A stretch of DNA of 64,000 nucleotides from Bacteroidota bacterium (GCA_029974985.1 JARKQC010000006.1:47356-111355), one strand, 5' to 3'. Numbered from the stretch's first letter, positions 55,500 to 64,000 are shown. The notes: generated from the sequence alone by a model not told the origin. Made by a program: numbers and translations.

Positions 55500-56135
55500 A
55501 TGGAAGATTTATCAAATATTCGTCGAGATTATAGTAAATTTAGTTTAGATAAAAATTCAATAAAAAATGACCCTTTTGAGCAATTTGATATTTGGATGCA
55601 AGATGCTTTAAAAGGTGAGTTTTTAGAGCCTACAGCAGTTGCTGTGTCAACAGTTTCCGACGGCAACAGACCATCTTCGAGAATAGTACTTTTAAAATCT
55701 TATGACGAAAAAGGTTTTGTATTTTACACAAATTATTTAAGCCGAAAAGGAAATGAAATTGCTAAAAATCCTTATGGCTCTATGCTATTTTTTTGGGATA
55801 AATTCGAACGACAAATAAGAATCGAAGGCAAAATCGAAAAAATCACCAAAGAGGAATCAAATAATTATTTCGTGAAAAGACCATATACAAGTCGGCTTGG
55901 AGCTTGGGCATCGGAACAAAGCAAACCCTTGAAAAGTAGATTTACATTAATTAGAAAAGTTGCCGCTCTGATGGTAAAATATCCCGTTGATGTGCCTTTG
56001 CCCGATTTTTGGGGTGGTTACCGTCTTATACCCGATGAATTTGAGTTTTGGCAGGGACGTGAAAGCCGTTTACACGATAGATTTCAATATAAACTACTTA
56101 ATAATAAATGGGATATCGAGCGTTTAATGCCATAA
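55500..56135 (+). CDS. pdxH: Pyridoxamine 5'-phosphate oxidase
   Basis: 211 residues from the ATG at 55500, matching the normal family length; an open extension back to 55407 has no similarity to the family. 'RPSSRIVLLKSYDEKGFVFY', 'FFWDKFERQIRIEGKIEKI', 'YTSRLGAWASEQSKPL' and 'EFWQGRESRLHDRFQY' are FMN- and substrate-binding segments. It uses oxygen to make pyridoxal phosphate from pyridoxine or pyridoxamine phosphate. Single gene. Confidence 0.94.
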   Translation: MEDLSNIRRDYSKFSLDKNSIKNDPFEQFDIWMQDALKGEFLEPTAVAVSTVSDGNRPSSRIVLLKSYDEKGFVFYTNYLSRKGNEIAKNPYGSMLFFWDKFERQIRIEGKIEKITKEESNNYFVKRPYTSRLGAWASEQSKPLKSRFTLIRKVAALMVKYPVDVPLPDFWGGYRLIPDEFEFWQGRESRLHDRFQYKLLNNKWDIERLMP

Positions 56136-56150
56136 GAGAAGAATTATTAA

Positions 56151-56690
56151 TTATAAAGATTTATTTAATTCTTCAATAAAATTTGATATATCAAATAAAT
56201 CTATTATGTTAATTGTTAATTTAAAATTAACATGGTTATCGGGATTCATTTGAACAAGCTGTCTTTTTAAATCATTCTGAATTATATAATAGTGTCTATC
56301 TTTATGAATATATTGGATTTCCGCTTTTTGGAATATTCGATAAAGTATTTTATCTTCACAAATACCAAGACAAATCATAAAATCATAATTATATCTCGGA
56401 TTAATACCATTAAATTGAAAAGTATTATTTTTTCTTCCTTTTCTTGCAGTCTTTATTTCTATATATTTTCCAGACTTTGTTAGAATATCATATTCGTTAT
56501 GTATTACTCCATCATCTATAATTTCGCTAATACTATTAATGACTAACTTTAAGTATTCCTCACCTATTTGCCCAATAGCGTTTGCTTCGAAATCTCTAAT
56601 TTTAGAAAATTTTTGGCTGTAATCTTTCCCAAGATTTAACTCCCTATGTTTTCTTTCAATTATTTCAACAAATTTTTCTTCTAAGTTCAT
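56151..56690 (-). CDS. Probable type II restriction endonuclease (PD-(D/E)XK)
   Basis: 179 residues from the ATG at 56690 (an earlier TTG at 56699 is possible). It follows the methyltransferase by 12 bp. A PD-(D/E)XK-like core is visible: 'EYDILTKSGKYIEIKTARKG', with Asp then Glu-Ile-Lys. A Glu-rich N-terminus ('QIGEEYLKLVI') supplies a possible further acid. Size suits a small type II nuclease. The recognition site cannot be told from the sequence; the endonuclease role rests on the motif and on pairing with the methylase. Confidence 0.7.
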   Translation of the reverse strand: MNLEEKFVEIIERKHRELNLGKDYSQKFSKIRDFEANAIGQIGEEYLKLVINSISEIIDDGVIHNEYDILTKSGKYIEIKTARKGRKNNTFQFNGINPRYNYDFMICLGICEDKILYRIFQKAEIQYIHKDRHYYIIQNDLKRQLVQMNPDNHVNFKLTINIIDLFDISNFIEELNKSL

Positions 56691-56702
56691 AATGTTCAAT
56701 AA

Positions 56703-57701
56703 TTATTTAATTAAATGTATATTATCCTGCAATACTTGAAATATATTAGATTTTCCAATATGATAGCAGGAGTTAGTAGCTAAGCTACCATATTTTTTCC
56801 AATCAATATTTTTGAATAAGTCCATTAATTTTTGCTTCATTTCCTTGTCGTCAGTAGTAAATACTACAGCAACTCCCGACTTATATTTTACTTCTTCAAA
56901 ATTTTCAACTATTGATATCTCATTATGAAAAGTAGAAGATATATAAAAATCCGCTTTTTGGTCAAAAATCCACCTTTTACCACATTCCCTATTTTTAGCA
57001 AGCGATACCGTATAAACGTTCATAATATCCCTAAAAGGTTCATTTTTCTTGTTCTTATACCAACTAAACTCTTCGTTTTTTACCTTATGATTTTTACTCC
57101 AAATTTGAAAAACACATTTCACGTCAATATTTTTATTATTATTAGGAGTGTAAAACGAGTCTTTAGGCAGACGTTCTGAATGTATAAGATTAAATCCTTT
57201 CACTCTATATTTAATCGAACCCTTGCCCTTACTATCAAAAAACATAGGCAAAATAAAGCAAATATAATCTGCATTTTGAGAGTGATTTATAAATTTTAGA
57301 GCCATAACACCACGATGACCAAAGGGTGGATTGCCAATAACAATACTTTTCTTATCTTCGGGCAATTTATAACTTAGATAATCGGATTGTATTATCTCGT
57401 CATTTAGTGGCTTAATATCAATACCAATTCTCTTATCTTTTGGCAATAAATTGAAAAATACACCATTGCCCGCACTTGGTTCTATCCAATAAAAAACTTC
57501 TATATTATCCTCAAATTGAGAAATAACATCAAACGATTTTCTAAATAAGCTAATAGCAATATCTTCTTTTGTAAAATATTGGTCTAAAATATTCTCGTCA
57601 TTTACCTTCATCTTATTGCCATTCACATATTTTAATGTAAGTGGGCTATAATTTACTGCTATTTGATTATTAAAAAGTTCTATTGGTTGAATTGTATTCA
57701 T
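56703..57701 (-). CDS. DNA adenine methyltransferase of a type II R-M system
   Basis: 332 residues. SAM-binding motif I is 'WIEPSAGNGVFFNLL' and the catalytic motif IV is 'IVIGNPPFGHRG' (NPPF, the N6-adenine or N4-cytosine type). Motif order I then IV places it in the gamma-like arrangement, with a target-recognition region toward the C-terminus. 'YFTKEDIAISLF' near residue 42 is typical of class I-like N6 enzymes. Methylates the cell's own sites against the paired nuclease. A strong promoter match lies just upstream, so the methylase is made first. Confidence 0.85.
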   Translation of the reverse strand: MNTIQPIELFNNQIAVNYSPLTLKYVNGNKMKVNDENILDQYFTKEDIAISLFRKSFDVISQFEDNIEVFYWIEPSAGNGVFFNLLPKDKRIGIDIKPLNDEIIQSDYLSYKLPEDKKSIVIGNPPFGHRGVMALKFINHSQNADYICFILPMFFDSKGKGSIKYRVKGFNLIHSERLPKDSFYTPNNNKNIDVKCVFQIWSKNHKVKNEEFSWYKNKKNEPFRDIMNVYTVSLAKNRECGKRWIFDQKADFYISSTFHNEISIVENFEEVKYKSGVAVVFTTDDKEMKQKLMDLFKNIDWKKYGSLATNSCYHIGKSNIFQVLQDNIHLIK

Positions 57702-57729
57702 TTTTATAACTATTTCTATTTTCCAGATA

Positions 57730-57760
57730 CAAATGTAACGATTTTTTTTAATTCTTGCAA
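57730..57760 (-). promoter_or_regulatory. Bacteroidota-type promoter for the R-M operon
   Basis: On the minus strand, TTG (57760-57758), 20 bases, then TACATTTG (57737-57730). The methylase ATG at 57701 is ~29 bases downstream. Confidence 0.55.
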
Positions 57761-57850
57761 TTTCATTATTAAAATTATAGGATTAATAAGATGGATTTTT
57801 TATCTTAATCCTAAAAATCCTTTAATCTGCTATTATTTCTACATCCAAAA

Positions 57851-57880
57851 AAAAACCTGCATAACAACACATTATGCAGG
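57851..57880 (-). terminator. Terminator after the tricorn-type protease
   Basis: CCTGCATAA and TTATGCAGG form a perfect 9-bp stem with a 7-base loop; on the minus strand nine T follow. It separates the protease from the R-M operon. Confidence 0.88.
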
Positions 57881-57970
57881 ATAAAAATTCATTTTAAATA
57901 ATAGAGGAAAATGCATTGAAAAAATTAAATATTTCAACATAAGTTCTTGCAAATATATTCCCTTTTTATT

Positions 57971-60900
57971 CTATTTTCCAAAATCTTCTTTCTTATTTTG
58001 GAAAGGAGGAACTTTCGGAACTTTTGGTTTTTTATCAGTTTTTTGTAAATCGAGAATAATTTCGATTGCTTTATTTAATTGCTGGTCGTTACCATGAAAT
58101 TCTTGCCATGGATCGTTTTCTACAACAATATTTGGAGTAACGCCCTTATCTTCAATAACCCATTCGCCGTTTGCACCAAAATTAGCAACTTCTGGTCTAT
58201 TTACGCTACTTCCATCGAGTAAGGGTAATGAGCCGTAAATGCCGACAACTCCACCCCAAGAGCGTTTTCCAATAACAGGACCCAATCCAAGTGTTTTAAA
58301 TTGATATGGGAATAAATCGCCATCACTCATTGATAATTCATTAATAATACAAACCATCGGACCAGTCATCACAGCGTCGGGATTTGTCAATACTTTTTCC
58401 ATATTTCTGCCATGTTTAGCAATAACGAGTTCTCTACGTAATCTTTCGATAATCATAGGCGAAACATTGCCGCCGCCGTTATATCTATCATCAATAATTA
58501 ATCCCGCTTTGTCAAGTTGAGGATAGAAATATCTTACGAACCAATTAAGTCCATTATTTGGCATCATATCGGGAATATGAATATAACCAATTGTTCCGTT
58601 TGTGATTGAATCAACTTTTTTGCGATTTGTCTCGACCCAATCATAATATCTCAATTCCTTTTCATTGTCAATAGTATTTATAGCAAGAGTTCGTGTTTCA
58701 TTAATATTATTAGCTTTTGCAAATTTAATATTTACATATTTATTTGCTTTATTTATAAGGCAATGCGATGGGGTAATAATATCATTAAGTTTAACACCAT
58801 CAATTTCAAGAATATAATCACCAACATTAATATTATAACCGGGTTCGGTAAGTGGTGAACGCATTGAATTTTCCCAATTCATACCTTGTAGAATTTTTTT
58901 GATTTTATATGCTTTTGCTTTAGCATCATATTCGAAATCTGCTCCGAGCAGACCCGTTTTTACGGGAGTAATGTGTTCTTTATCACCGCCACTAACGTAT
59001 GAATGTCCCGCGTCGAGTTCTGCAATTAATTCACCAATAATATAAGTTAAATCATCACGAGTAGTAGCATACTCAACAAGAGGTTCATATCTACGATATA
59101 AAGAATCCCAATCATAGCCATGCATATTTGGATCGTAGAAAAAGTCGCGGAAATGTCGCCAGGACTCTGTATAAACCTGTTTCCATTCAGCTTTTTTATC
59201 TAAAAGAGTTTGCATTTGAGATACATCTAATTTACCTTCTTTTGGACTAATTTTTTCGCTTAATTTTGTTATATAATAATTATTGGCACTTACAAAAAAG
59301 ATATTTTTTTCATCTTTACTAAATGAAAATCCGTTTAATGTGCCTACTTCTTTTTCTTCTTTCGAATCTAAATCATAATAATAAGTATTATGTGATTTTC
59401 CTCTTTCAGAACGATTATAATAAAGCTTATTTGATTTTGTAGGTATCAAATTCCAATAATTTCCAGCGGGAGTTGGAATTTTGAATATTCTATCTTGAAT
59501 ACCATTCAAATCAATTTTTATATCAACAATTTCATCTTTTTTATCTTTTTTCTTCTTACTTTCATCTTCGCTTATTTCATTGTCATTTTCGTAAATACTA
59601 AATGGATTTAAAATAGTATCTCGAAGAGTAATTCCATATATATTCGACATATTAGTATATTGGAAATTATATTCAAAATTGCCAACCGAAGCTTGGAAAT
59701 TTCTATCTGAGACGAAGAATAAATAATCGCCGTTTGGTGAAAATCTTGGATTATACGAGCTATATAGTTCGCTTGTTAATTGATAAGTTTTATTTTGAGG
59801 AACTGAATATAGCATAATTTGAGCAATTTTAGCATTTGGCGAATAAGCATAAGCAATCCATTTGCTATCGGGTGACCAATTAAAATCAGATATTTGAAAA
59901 GTATTACTTTTTGTAACTAATGTTTGTTTCTTAGTTGAAATATCAATAATATTCAAATTTCGCATATTATCATAAGTAAGAAGCATTTTGCTATCGGGCG
60001 ACCACTCGACTTGATAGCGATAGAATTTACCGTTATTTGTTAATTGCATTTTATCAGTGCCATCAGGCTTCATCAAATATATTTCGTCTGTTCCCGATTT
60101 ATCACTAATATAAGCTATCCATTTGCCGTCGGGCGACCAAACTGCATTACGATTATGAACGCCTTGCTCATTAGTTAAATTTTGAATATTTCCTTTGCTT
60201 GCAGGAACTGAATAAATATTTCCACGAGCTGAAAAAATAGCACGTTTTGCATTCGGAGATATATCAGCAGAAGTGATTCTATTAGAAACATTAACTATAC
60301 TTGGGCGTAAATTTGGAAAATCATTTTTGATACTTATATTTAATTTTGTAATTTGCTCAGTTGCTAAATCCATTAAATAAATATAACCACCATTTTCAAA
60401 AGCAATATGCTTTGCACCAAGAGAAGGAAATTTTACATCAAATTCATTGAAATTGGTTATTTTTTTTGTTTCTTTTGTATCAATATTATAACAAAAAAGA
60501 TTCATAATAAAATCACGGTCTGATAAATAATAAATCTTATTTCCAGCCCACATTGGGATAATATCCTGAAAATCATTATTAGTTATATTTTCTATAGCGC
60601 CCGTTGTTAAATCATAAATTCTAATATCATCAGCTTGACCGCCACTATATCTTTTCCAAGTACGAAATTCACGGAAAATTCTATTATAAGCCATTTTTGA
60701 ATTATCTGGACTTAAAGATGCAAATCCACCGCTTGGGACTGGTAATTTTTCGGGTATTCCACCATTTTTATTAATCCAATATAAAGTACCGTTTAATCCC
60801 CAGCTCAATTCTCTACTACGATATAAAATTCGTGAACCATCGTTAGAATGCTGCATAATAATTTTATCGGGACCTTGTCGCTCGGCTGTGCCGCTTTCCA

Positions 60901-61231
60901 TAAATGTATAAGTAATACGTTTCGGCGATATAATTCCCGATTTATTATCATCTAAATTAAGAGTATAAATCTCGTTGTTACCGTCATATTCAGCCGTAAA
61001 AGCTATAGATTTTCCATCAGGTGAAAATCTTGGGAAACGCTCTAAACCAACTGAACTTGTAATTCTACGAGCTTCGCCACCAGCGATTGGAGCAATATAA
61101 ATATCGCCACCATAAACAAATGCTACTTCTGTTTCAGAAGTATTTGGAAATCTTAATAATCTTGCTTCCTGTGAGAACGATGTTTGGATACAAAATAATA
61201 CAAACGTTAGTAATATTGCGAGTTTATTCAT
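57971..61231 (-). CDS. Tricorn-type protease (S41) with beta-propellers and PDZ domain
   Basis: 1086 residues. Signal peptide ('LLTFVLFCIQTSFSQ') makes it exported, unlike archaeal tricorn. Propeller repeats run to ~650 ('FPRFSPDGKSIAFTAEYDGN', 'NAVWSPDGKWIAYISDKSGT', 'EWSPDSKMLLTYDN'). A C1-like helical region ('ESWRHFRDFFYDPNMHGYDW') is followed by a PDZ-like segment (~770-860) and an S41 core: 'GLIIDDRYNGGGNVSPMIIE' and 'CIINELSMSDGDLFPYQF', where the Ser-Asp pair matches the tricorn nucleophile region. It cuts peptides in the periplasm, probably as a large oligomer. A Lys/Pro-rich tail ends the protein. Confidence 0.92.
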   Translation of the reverse strand: MNKLAILLTFVLFCIQTSFSQEARLLRFPNTSETEVAFVYGGDIYIAPIAGGEARRITSSVGLERFPRFSPDGKSIAFTAEYDGNNEIYTLNLDDNKSGIISPKRITYTFMESGTAERQGPDKIIMQHSNDGSRILYRSRELSWGLNGTLYWINKNGGIPEKLPVPSGGFASLSPDNSKMAYNRIFREFRTWKRYSGGQADDIRIYDLTTGAIENITNNDFQDIIPMWAGNKIYYLSDRDFIMNLFCYNIDTKETKKITNFNEFDVKFPSLGAKHIAFENGGYIYLMDLATEQITKLNISIKNDFPNLRPSIVNVSNRITSADISPNAKRAIFSARGNIYSVPASKGNIQNLTNEQGVHNRNAVWSPDGKWIAYISDKSGTDEIYLMKPDGTDKMQLTNNGKFYRYQVEWSPDSKMLLTYDNMRNLNIIDISTKKQTLVTKSNTFQISDFNWSPDSKWIAYAYSPNAKIAQIMLYSVPQNKTYQLTSELYSSYNPRFSPNGDYLFFVSDRNFQASVGNFEYNFQYTNMSNIYGITLRDTILNPFSIYENDNEISEDESKKKKDKKDEIVDIKIDLNGIQDRIFKIPTPAGNYWNLIPTKSNKLYYNRSERGKSHNTYYYDLDSKEEKEVGTLNGFSFSKDEKNIFFVSANNYYITKLSEKISPKEGKLDVSQMQTLLDKKAEWKQVYTESWRHFRDFFYDPNMHGYDWDSLYRRYEPLVEYATTRDDLTYIIGELIAELDAGHSYVSGGDKEHITPVKTGLLGADFEYDAKAKAYKIKKILQGMNWENSMRSPLTEPGYNINVGDYILEIDGVKLNDIITPSHCLINKANKYVNIKFAKANNINETRTLAINTIDNEKELRYYDWVETNRKKVDSITNGTIGYIHIPDMMPNNGLNWFVRYFYPQLDKAGLIIDDRYNGGGNVSPMIIERLRRELVIAKHGRNMEKVLTNPDAVMTGPMVCIINELSMSDGDLFPYQFKTLGLGPVIGKRSWGGVVGIYGSLPLLDGSSVNRPEVANFGANGEWVIEDKGVTPNIVVENDPWQEFHGNDQQLNKAIEIILDLQKTDKKPKVPKVPPFQNKKEDFGK

Positions 61232-61581
61232 TCGTAATTCCTATTATTATGTTAATTTTTATAGAATATGATTATTTATATACGTGGAAAATATTAATAA
61301 GTTACGAATTACAAGGTATTTTATTAATTCAATTTAATATTTATCAAATGAAAGCTAATTAATTTATTTATTATAGTTTTTGATTGGTATAACAAGCATA
61401 ATTCTTGTCGAGATTTAAAAGATTCGCTTTTGCTTGTAATATATAATTAGTTAACATTTAAGTATGCTTATTCAGCCAACTATCAATTATTAACTTTTTT
61501 TATATTATTTTGTGAATAAATATGCTTTAACTACTTTTGTATAAAATAAATATGTAAAAATTATAAAATTAGGAATATCCT
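61232..61581. other. Intergenic region between tricorn-type protease and serS
   Basis: 350 bp. It contains degenerate repeat-family words ('AACAAGCATAATTCTTGTC' near 61390, 'AAGTATGCTTATTC' near 61460) and the serS promoter. No gene recognised. Confidence 0.5.
61509..61539 (+). promoter_or_regulatory. Bacteroidota-type promoter for serS
   Basis: TTTG (61509-61512), exactly 19 bases, then TACTTTTG (61532-61539): a full match to TTTG-N19-TAnnTTTG, 42 bases before the ATG. Confidence 0.65.
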
Positions 61582-62841
61582 ATGTTAGATTTGAAATTTA
61601 TTCGTGAAAATATTGATTTAGTTCGTGTGAATATTAAAAATAAAAATGAATCTGCAAATGTTGATTCTATCCTCGAATTAGATGAAAATAGAAGAAAAGT
61701 TATTCAAGAGGTCGAAAGATTAAAAAATCTTCGTAATGTCGTTTCAAAAGAAATTGCTGAATTAAAGAAAAATAAGCAAAATGCTGATGAAAAAATTGCT
61801 TCGATGAAAGAAGTTTCCGACAAAATTAAAGAACTCGACGATGAACTTCGTAATATAGAAACTAATATCGAACAAGTTGTTTTAAGAATCCCAAATATGA
61901 CAGGTCCTAAAGTTCCAATTGGAAAATCTTCTGCAGATAATATTGAAATTCGCAAATGGGGAAATCCTAAAATTGTAAGTGAAAAGAAAAATCATATTGA
62001 AATCGCTCGTGAACTGGATATTATTGATTTTGAGCGTGGTGGAAAGGTTTCAGGTTCGGGTTTTGCTTTTTATAAAGGTAAAGGAGCGAAGTTAGAGCGT
62101 GCCTTAATCAATTTTATGATTGATTTTCATTTAGAAAAACACGGTTATACCGAGCTTTTGCCGCCATTTATTGTAAATCAAAATTCTATGTACGGAACAG
62201 GTCAGTTACCCAAAATGTACGAAGATATGTATCATATCACAGAAGACGATTTATATTTAATTCCAACAGCAGAAGTACCTTTGACAAATTTTCATAATGA
62301 TGAAATGTTGCAAGCGGCAGATTTACCAATAAAATACTGTGGATATTCTCCTTGTTTTCGTCGTGAGGCGGGCAGTTACGGAAAAGATGTTAGAGGTTTT
62401 TTAAGAGTTCATCAATTTAACAAAGTTGAGATGGTGAATTTTGTTAAAAAAGAGGATTCTTGGGAAAGATTAGAACAATTAACTAACGAGGCAGAAGATA
62501 TTATTAAAGCGCTTGGGTTGCACTATCGCGTTTTATTATTATGCACGGGCGATACAAGTTTCTCTTCTGCAATGACTTATGATTTAGAAGTATGGTCACC
62601 GATGGAAGAATCTTGGCTTGAAGTATCGAGTTGCTCGAATTTTGTAGATTTTCAATCGCGTAGAGCTAATATTAGATATAGACCTGAACCCTCGGCAAGA
62701 CCCGAATTTGTACATACTTTAAATGGGAGTGGACTTGCAACATCACGCATAATGGTCGCTTTATTAGAAACATATTACGAAAATGGAAAAGTTACTATTC
62801 CCGAATGTTTAGTTCCATATACCGTTTTCAACACAATATAA
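61582..62841 (+). CDS. serS: Seryl-tRNA synthetase
   Basis: 419 residues. An N-terminal antiparallel coiled coil (~25-105, 'RRKVIQEVERLKNLRNVVSK') for tRNA-Ser binding, then a class II core: motif 2 'CFRREAGSYGKDVRGFLRVH' and motif 3 'NGSGLATSRIMVALLETYY'. It charges tRNA-Ser (and tRNA-Sec where present). Single gene with its own promoter. Confidence 0.97.
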   Translation: MLDLKFIRENIDLVRVNIKNKNESANVDSILELDENRRKVIQEVERLKNLRNVVSKEIAELKKNKQNADEKIASMKEVSDKIKELDDELRNIETNIEQVVLRIPNMTGPKVPIGKSSADNIEIRKWGNPKIVSEKKNHIEIARELDIIDFERGGKVSGSGFAFYKGKGAKLERALINFMIDFHLEKHGYTELLPPFIVNQNSMYGTGQLPKMYEDMYHITEDDLYLIPTAEVPLTNFHNDEMLQAADLPIKYCGYSPCFRREAGSYGKDVRGFLRVHQFNKVEMVNFVKKEDSWERLEQLTNEAEDIIKALGLHYRVLLLCTGDTSFSSAMTYDLEVWSPMEESWLEVSSCSNFVDFQSRRANIRYRPEPSARPEFVHTLNGSGLATSRIMVALLETYYENGKVTIPECLVPYTVFNTI

Positions 62842-63196
62842 TAATAAACATATATTTTTATACATTCTTATTTTTATGTTTATTTTAATATAGTGATGTG
62901 TAAATGTTAATAAATTTTATTTGTAAAATTGTAAGTTTATTAAATAAATAAGTATTATGAATTGAAAAAATGTAAAAATGAATGTTAATATTTATGTTGA
63001 AAAATATTAGTTTTTAACAATAATGTTAATAAATTTGAGTTTTAAATATTGCTAATAAATTATCAACAAGATATTAAAAAATAAAAAAGAGAATTGTTAA
63101 AAATTTTTTGATACTTGTTAATAACTTTTTTATAAAAAATGAATATCATTATAATTTTATGAAAATTAAATAAATTATAAAAATAAAGAGAAAATT
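62842..63196. other. Very AT-rich intergenic region with repeated TGTTAATAA words
   Basis: 355 bp without a gene. TGTTAATAA occurs at 62905-62913, 63024-63032 and 63116-63124; TTATCAACA, a DnaA-box-like word, at 63060-63068; TTTTTAACA at 63011-63019 and, reversed, at 63095-63103. This may be a promoter/regulator region or a DnaA-box cluster; neither is established. Confidence 0.4.
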
Positions 63197-63637
63197 ATGA
63201 AAATTGCAGTTGCTTCCGACCATGCGGGATTTGAATTAAAAGAAATGATTAGAAAATATCTATCTGACAAAGATATTCAAGTATTAGATTTTGGAGCTTT
63301 TTCTACGCAATCTGTGGATTATCCCGATTATGCTTTTCCTGCTTCGGAATCTGTAGCAAGTGGAGTTGCTGATTATGGTATTTTAATCTGCGGAACGGGT
63401 ACAGGTATGTCTATTACCGCGAATAAAGTTAATGGTATTCGTGCCGCAAATTGTATGAGCGAAGAATTAGCTGAAATGGCTCGTAAACACAATAATGCAA
63501 ATGTATTAACAATGGGTGCAAGAATTATTTCACCCGAATTAGCATTCAAAATTATAGATGTATTTTTGGAAAATGAATTTGAGGGCGGTCGGCACCAAAA
63601 TCGTATTGATAAAATTCACAATCTAACTGGTATTTAA
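63197..63637 (+). CDS. rpiB: Ribose-5-phosphate isomerase B
   Basis: 146 residues. 'IAVASDHAGFELKEMIRKYL', 'VDYPDYAFPASESVASGVAD' and 'GILICGTGTGMSITANKVNG' (catalytic Cys in 'ICGTG') are diagnostic, with the phosphate-binding 'ARKHNNANVLTMGARIISPE'. It interconverts ribose 5-phosphate and ribulose 5-phosphate in the pentose phosphate pathway. Single gene. Confidence 0.96.
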   Translation: MKIAVASDHAGFELKEMIRKYLSDKDIQVLDFGAFSTQSVDYPDYAFPASESVASGVADYGILICGTGTGMSITANKVNGIRAANCMSEELAEMARKHNNANVLTMGARIISPELAFKIIDVFLENEFEGGRHQNRIDKIHNLTGI

Positions 63638-63644
63638 AACATCT

Positions 63645-63801
63645 TATTATGAGGACAATGTGGCATGCCCCGTTGCCTTCCGTCTTTTAATATTTGACAA
63701 GCAAGTATGCTTATCCTACCGAAATATTATTCCAGTTGTCCTACACATTGAAAGTGTAGGACAACTTATTATAAGGACAATGTGGCATGCCCCGTTGCCT
63801 C
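63645..63801. repeat. Hairpin repeat cluster of the dispersed family
   Basis: A 35-base unit (63645-63679) recurs with one change at 63767-63801, period 122 bp. Between them lie CAAGCAAGTATGCTTATCC, the reverse-strand form of a word at 37.45 kb, and a perfect 13-bp hairpin (63734-63746 with 63754-63766), whose stem is the same as at 37656-37688. Confidence 0.9.
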
Positions 63802-63926
63802 TATTATCTTCTTATATTTCAACAAGTTAAGAATGTTTTAAATAAATCTTTTTATTTTTAAAAAAAATTTGGTAAATAACTGAGAAAGTTTTATTTTAAA
63901 GAAAAATATTTTAGAGAAAAAAAGAA

Positions 63927-64000
63927 ATGAATTTTAAATTAGCCAATTTGACCTCTAAACTATATACTTCGATACTTCGATACTTCGATACTTCGATACT
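63927..64000 (+). CDS. Start of an ORF containing an 8-bp tandem repeat (runs off window)
   Basis: From ATG 63927 the frame reads 'MNFKLANLTSKLYTSILRYF' and continues open to the edge. From 63964 on it is made of ATACTTCG repeats. AGAGAAAAAAAG precedes the ATG. Only 24 codons are visible, so this may not be a gene; no family can be named. Confidence 0.25.
   Translation, partial: MNFKLANLTSKLYTSILRYFDTSI
63964..64000. repeat. Octanucleotide tandem repeat (ATACTTCG)
   Basis: About 4.6 perfect copies of ATACTTCG reach the window edge, so the total number is unknown. An 8-bp unit is not a multiple of three, so copy-number change would shift any reading frame across it. Confidence 0.9.

Overview
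The window reads as a chromosomal segment of a very AT-rich member of the Bacteroidota/FCB group, most like the Kapabacteria-Ignavibacteria-Chlorobi side. This is an inference. It rests on several secreted proteins with a C-terminal type IX secretion-like sorting domain ('YPNP' followed by 'SDGFYYIKL'-type ends), a Bacteroidota-type RNA polymerase omega subunit, six promoter-like pairs of the form TTG-N19/20-TAnnTTTG placed just upstream of gene starts, a B12-dependent class II ribonucleotide reductase, and a cysteine-type CcmE. No tRNA, rRNA, CRISPR array or complete insertion sequence was recognised.

Layout. 1-9.8 kb: a truncated PhnD/PAS sensor, an SppA-type peptidase coupled by stop-start overlap to an OmpA-like lipoprotein, a secreted HAD phosphatase, a NYN/PIN-like protein facing a helix-hairpin-helix outer-membrane protein with only 3 bp between start codons, and rpoZ. 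9.8-13.1 kb: an accessory patch with a Bro-N protein, an ASCH protein, and a PIN-GNAT-PUA fusion gene cut in two by an exact 43-bp tandem duplication. Two imperfect ~97-bp direct repeats lie upstream of the Bro-N and PIN genes. 13.2-20.3 kb: a thiamine-binding-like protein with hrcA, the ackA-pta acetate pathway, an N-acetylmuramoyl-alanine amidase, and a two-domain methyltransferase/MTHFR whose zinc site looks damaged. 20.3-23.4 kb: two secreted proteins and a MntA-HepT toxin-antitoxin pair whose toxin carries an in-frame stop. 23.5-37.2 kb: superoxide dismutase, etfBA, a TPR-ppk-lolC/E operon, tex, cupin-yfhO, uppP.

37.2-45 kb: hairpin-rich dispersed repeats, a WD40/sorting-domain protein, a gamma-carbonic anhydrase-like protein, class II RNR and a decayed membrane-protein gene. 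45-54.2 kb: a giant S8 protease, then a cytochrome c maturation cluster (ccmC-ccmD-like-ccmE-ccmF-tlpA/resA). 54.2-64 kb: an Spy-like lipoprotein, pdxH, a restriction-modification pair, a tricorn-type protease, serS, rpiB, another hairpin repeat cluster, and the start of an ORF containing an 8-bp tandem repeat that runs off the window.

The core genes describe a respiring, acetate-handling, heme c-making cell. The most unusual material is in the 9.8-13.1 kb patch, the inactivated HepT system, and the dispersed hairpin family shared by the 37.5 kb and 63.7 kb intergenic regions.
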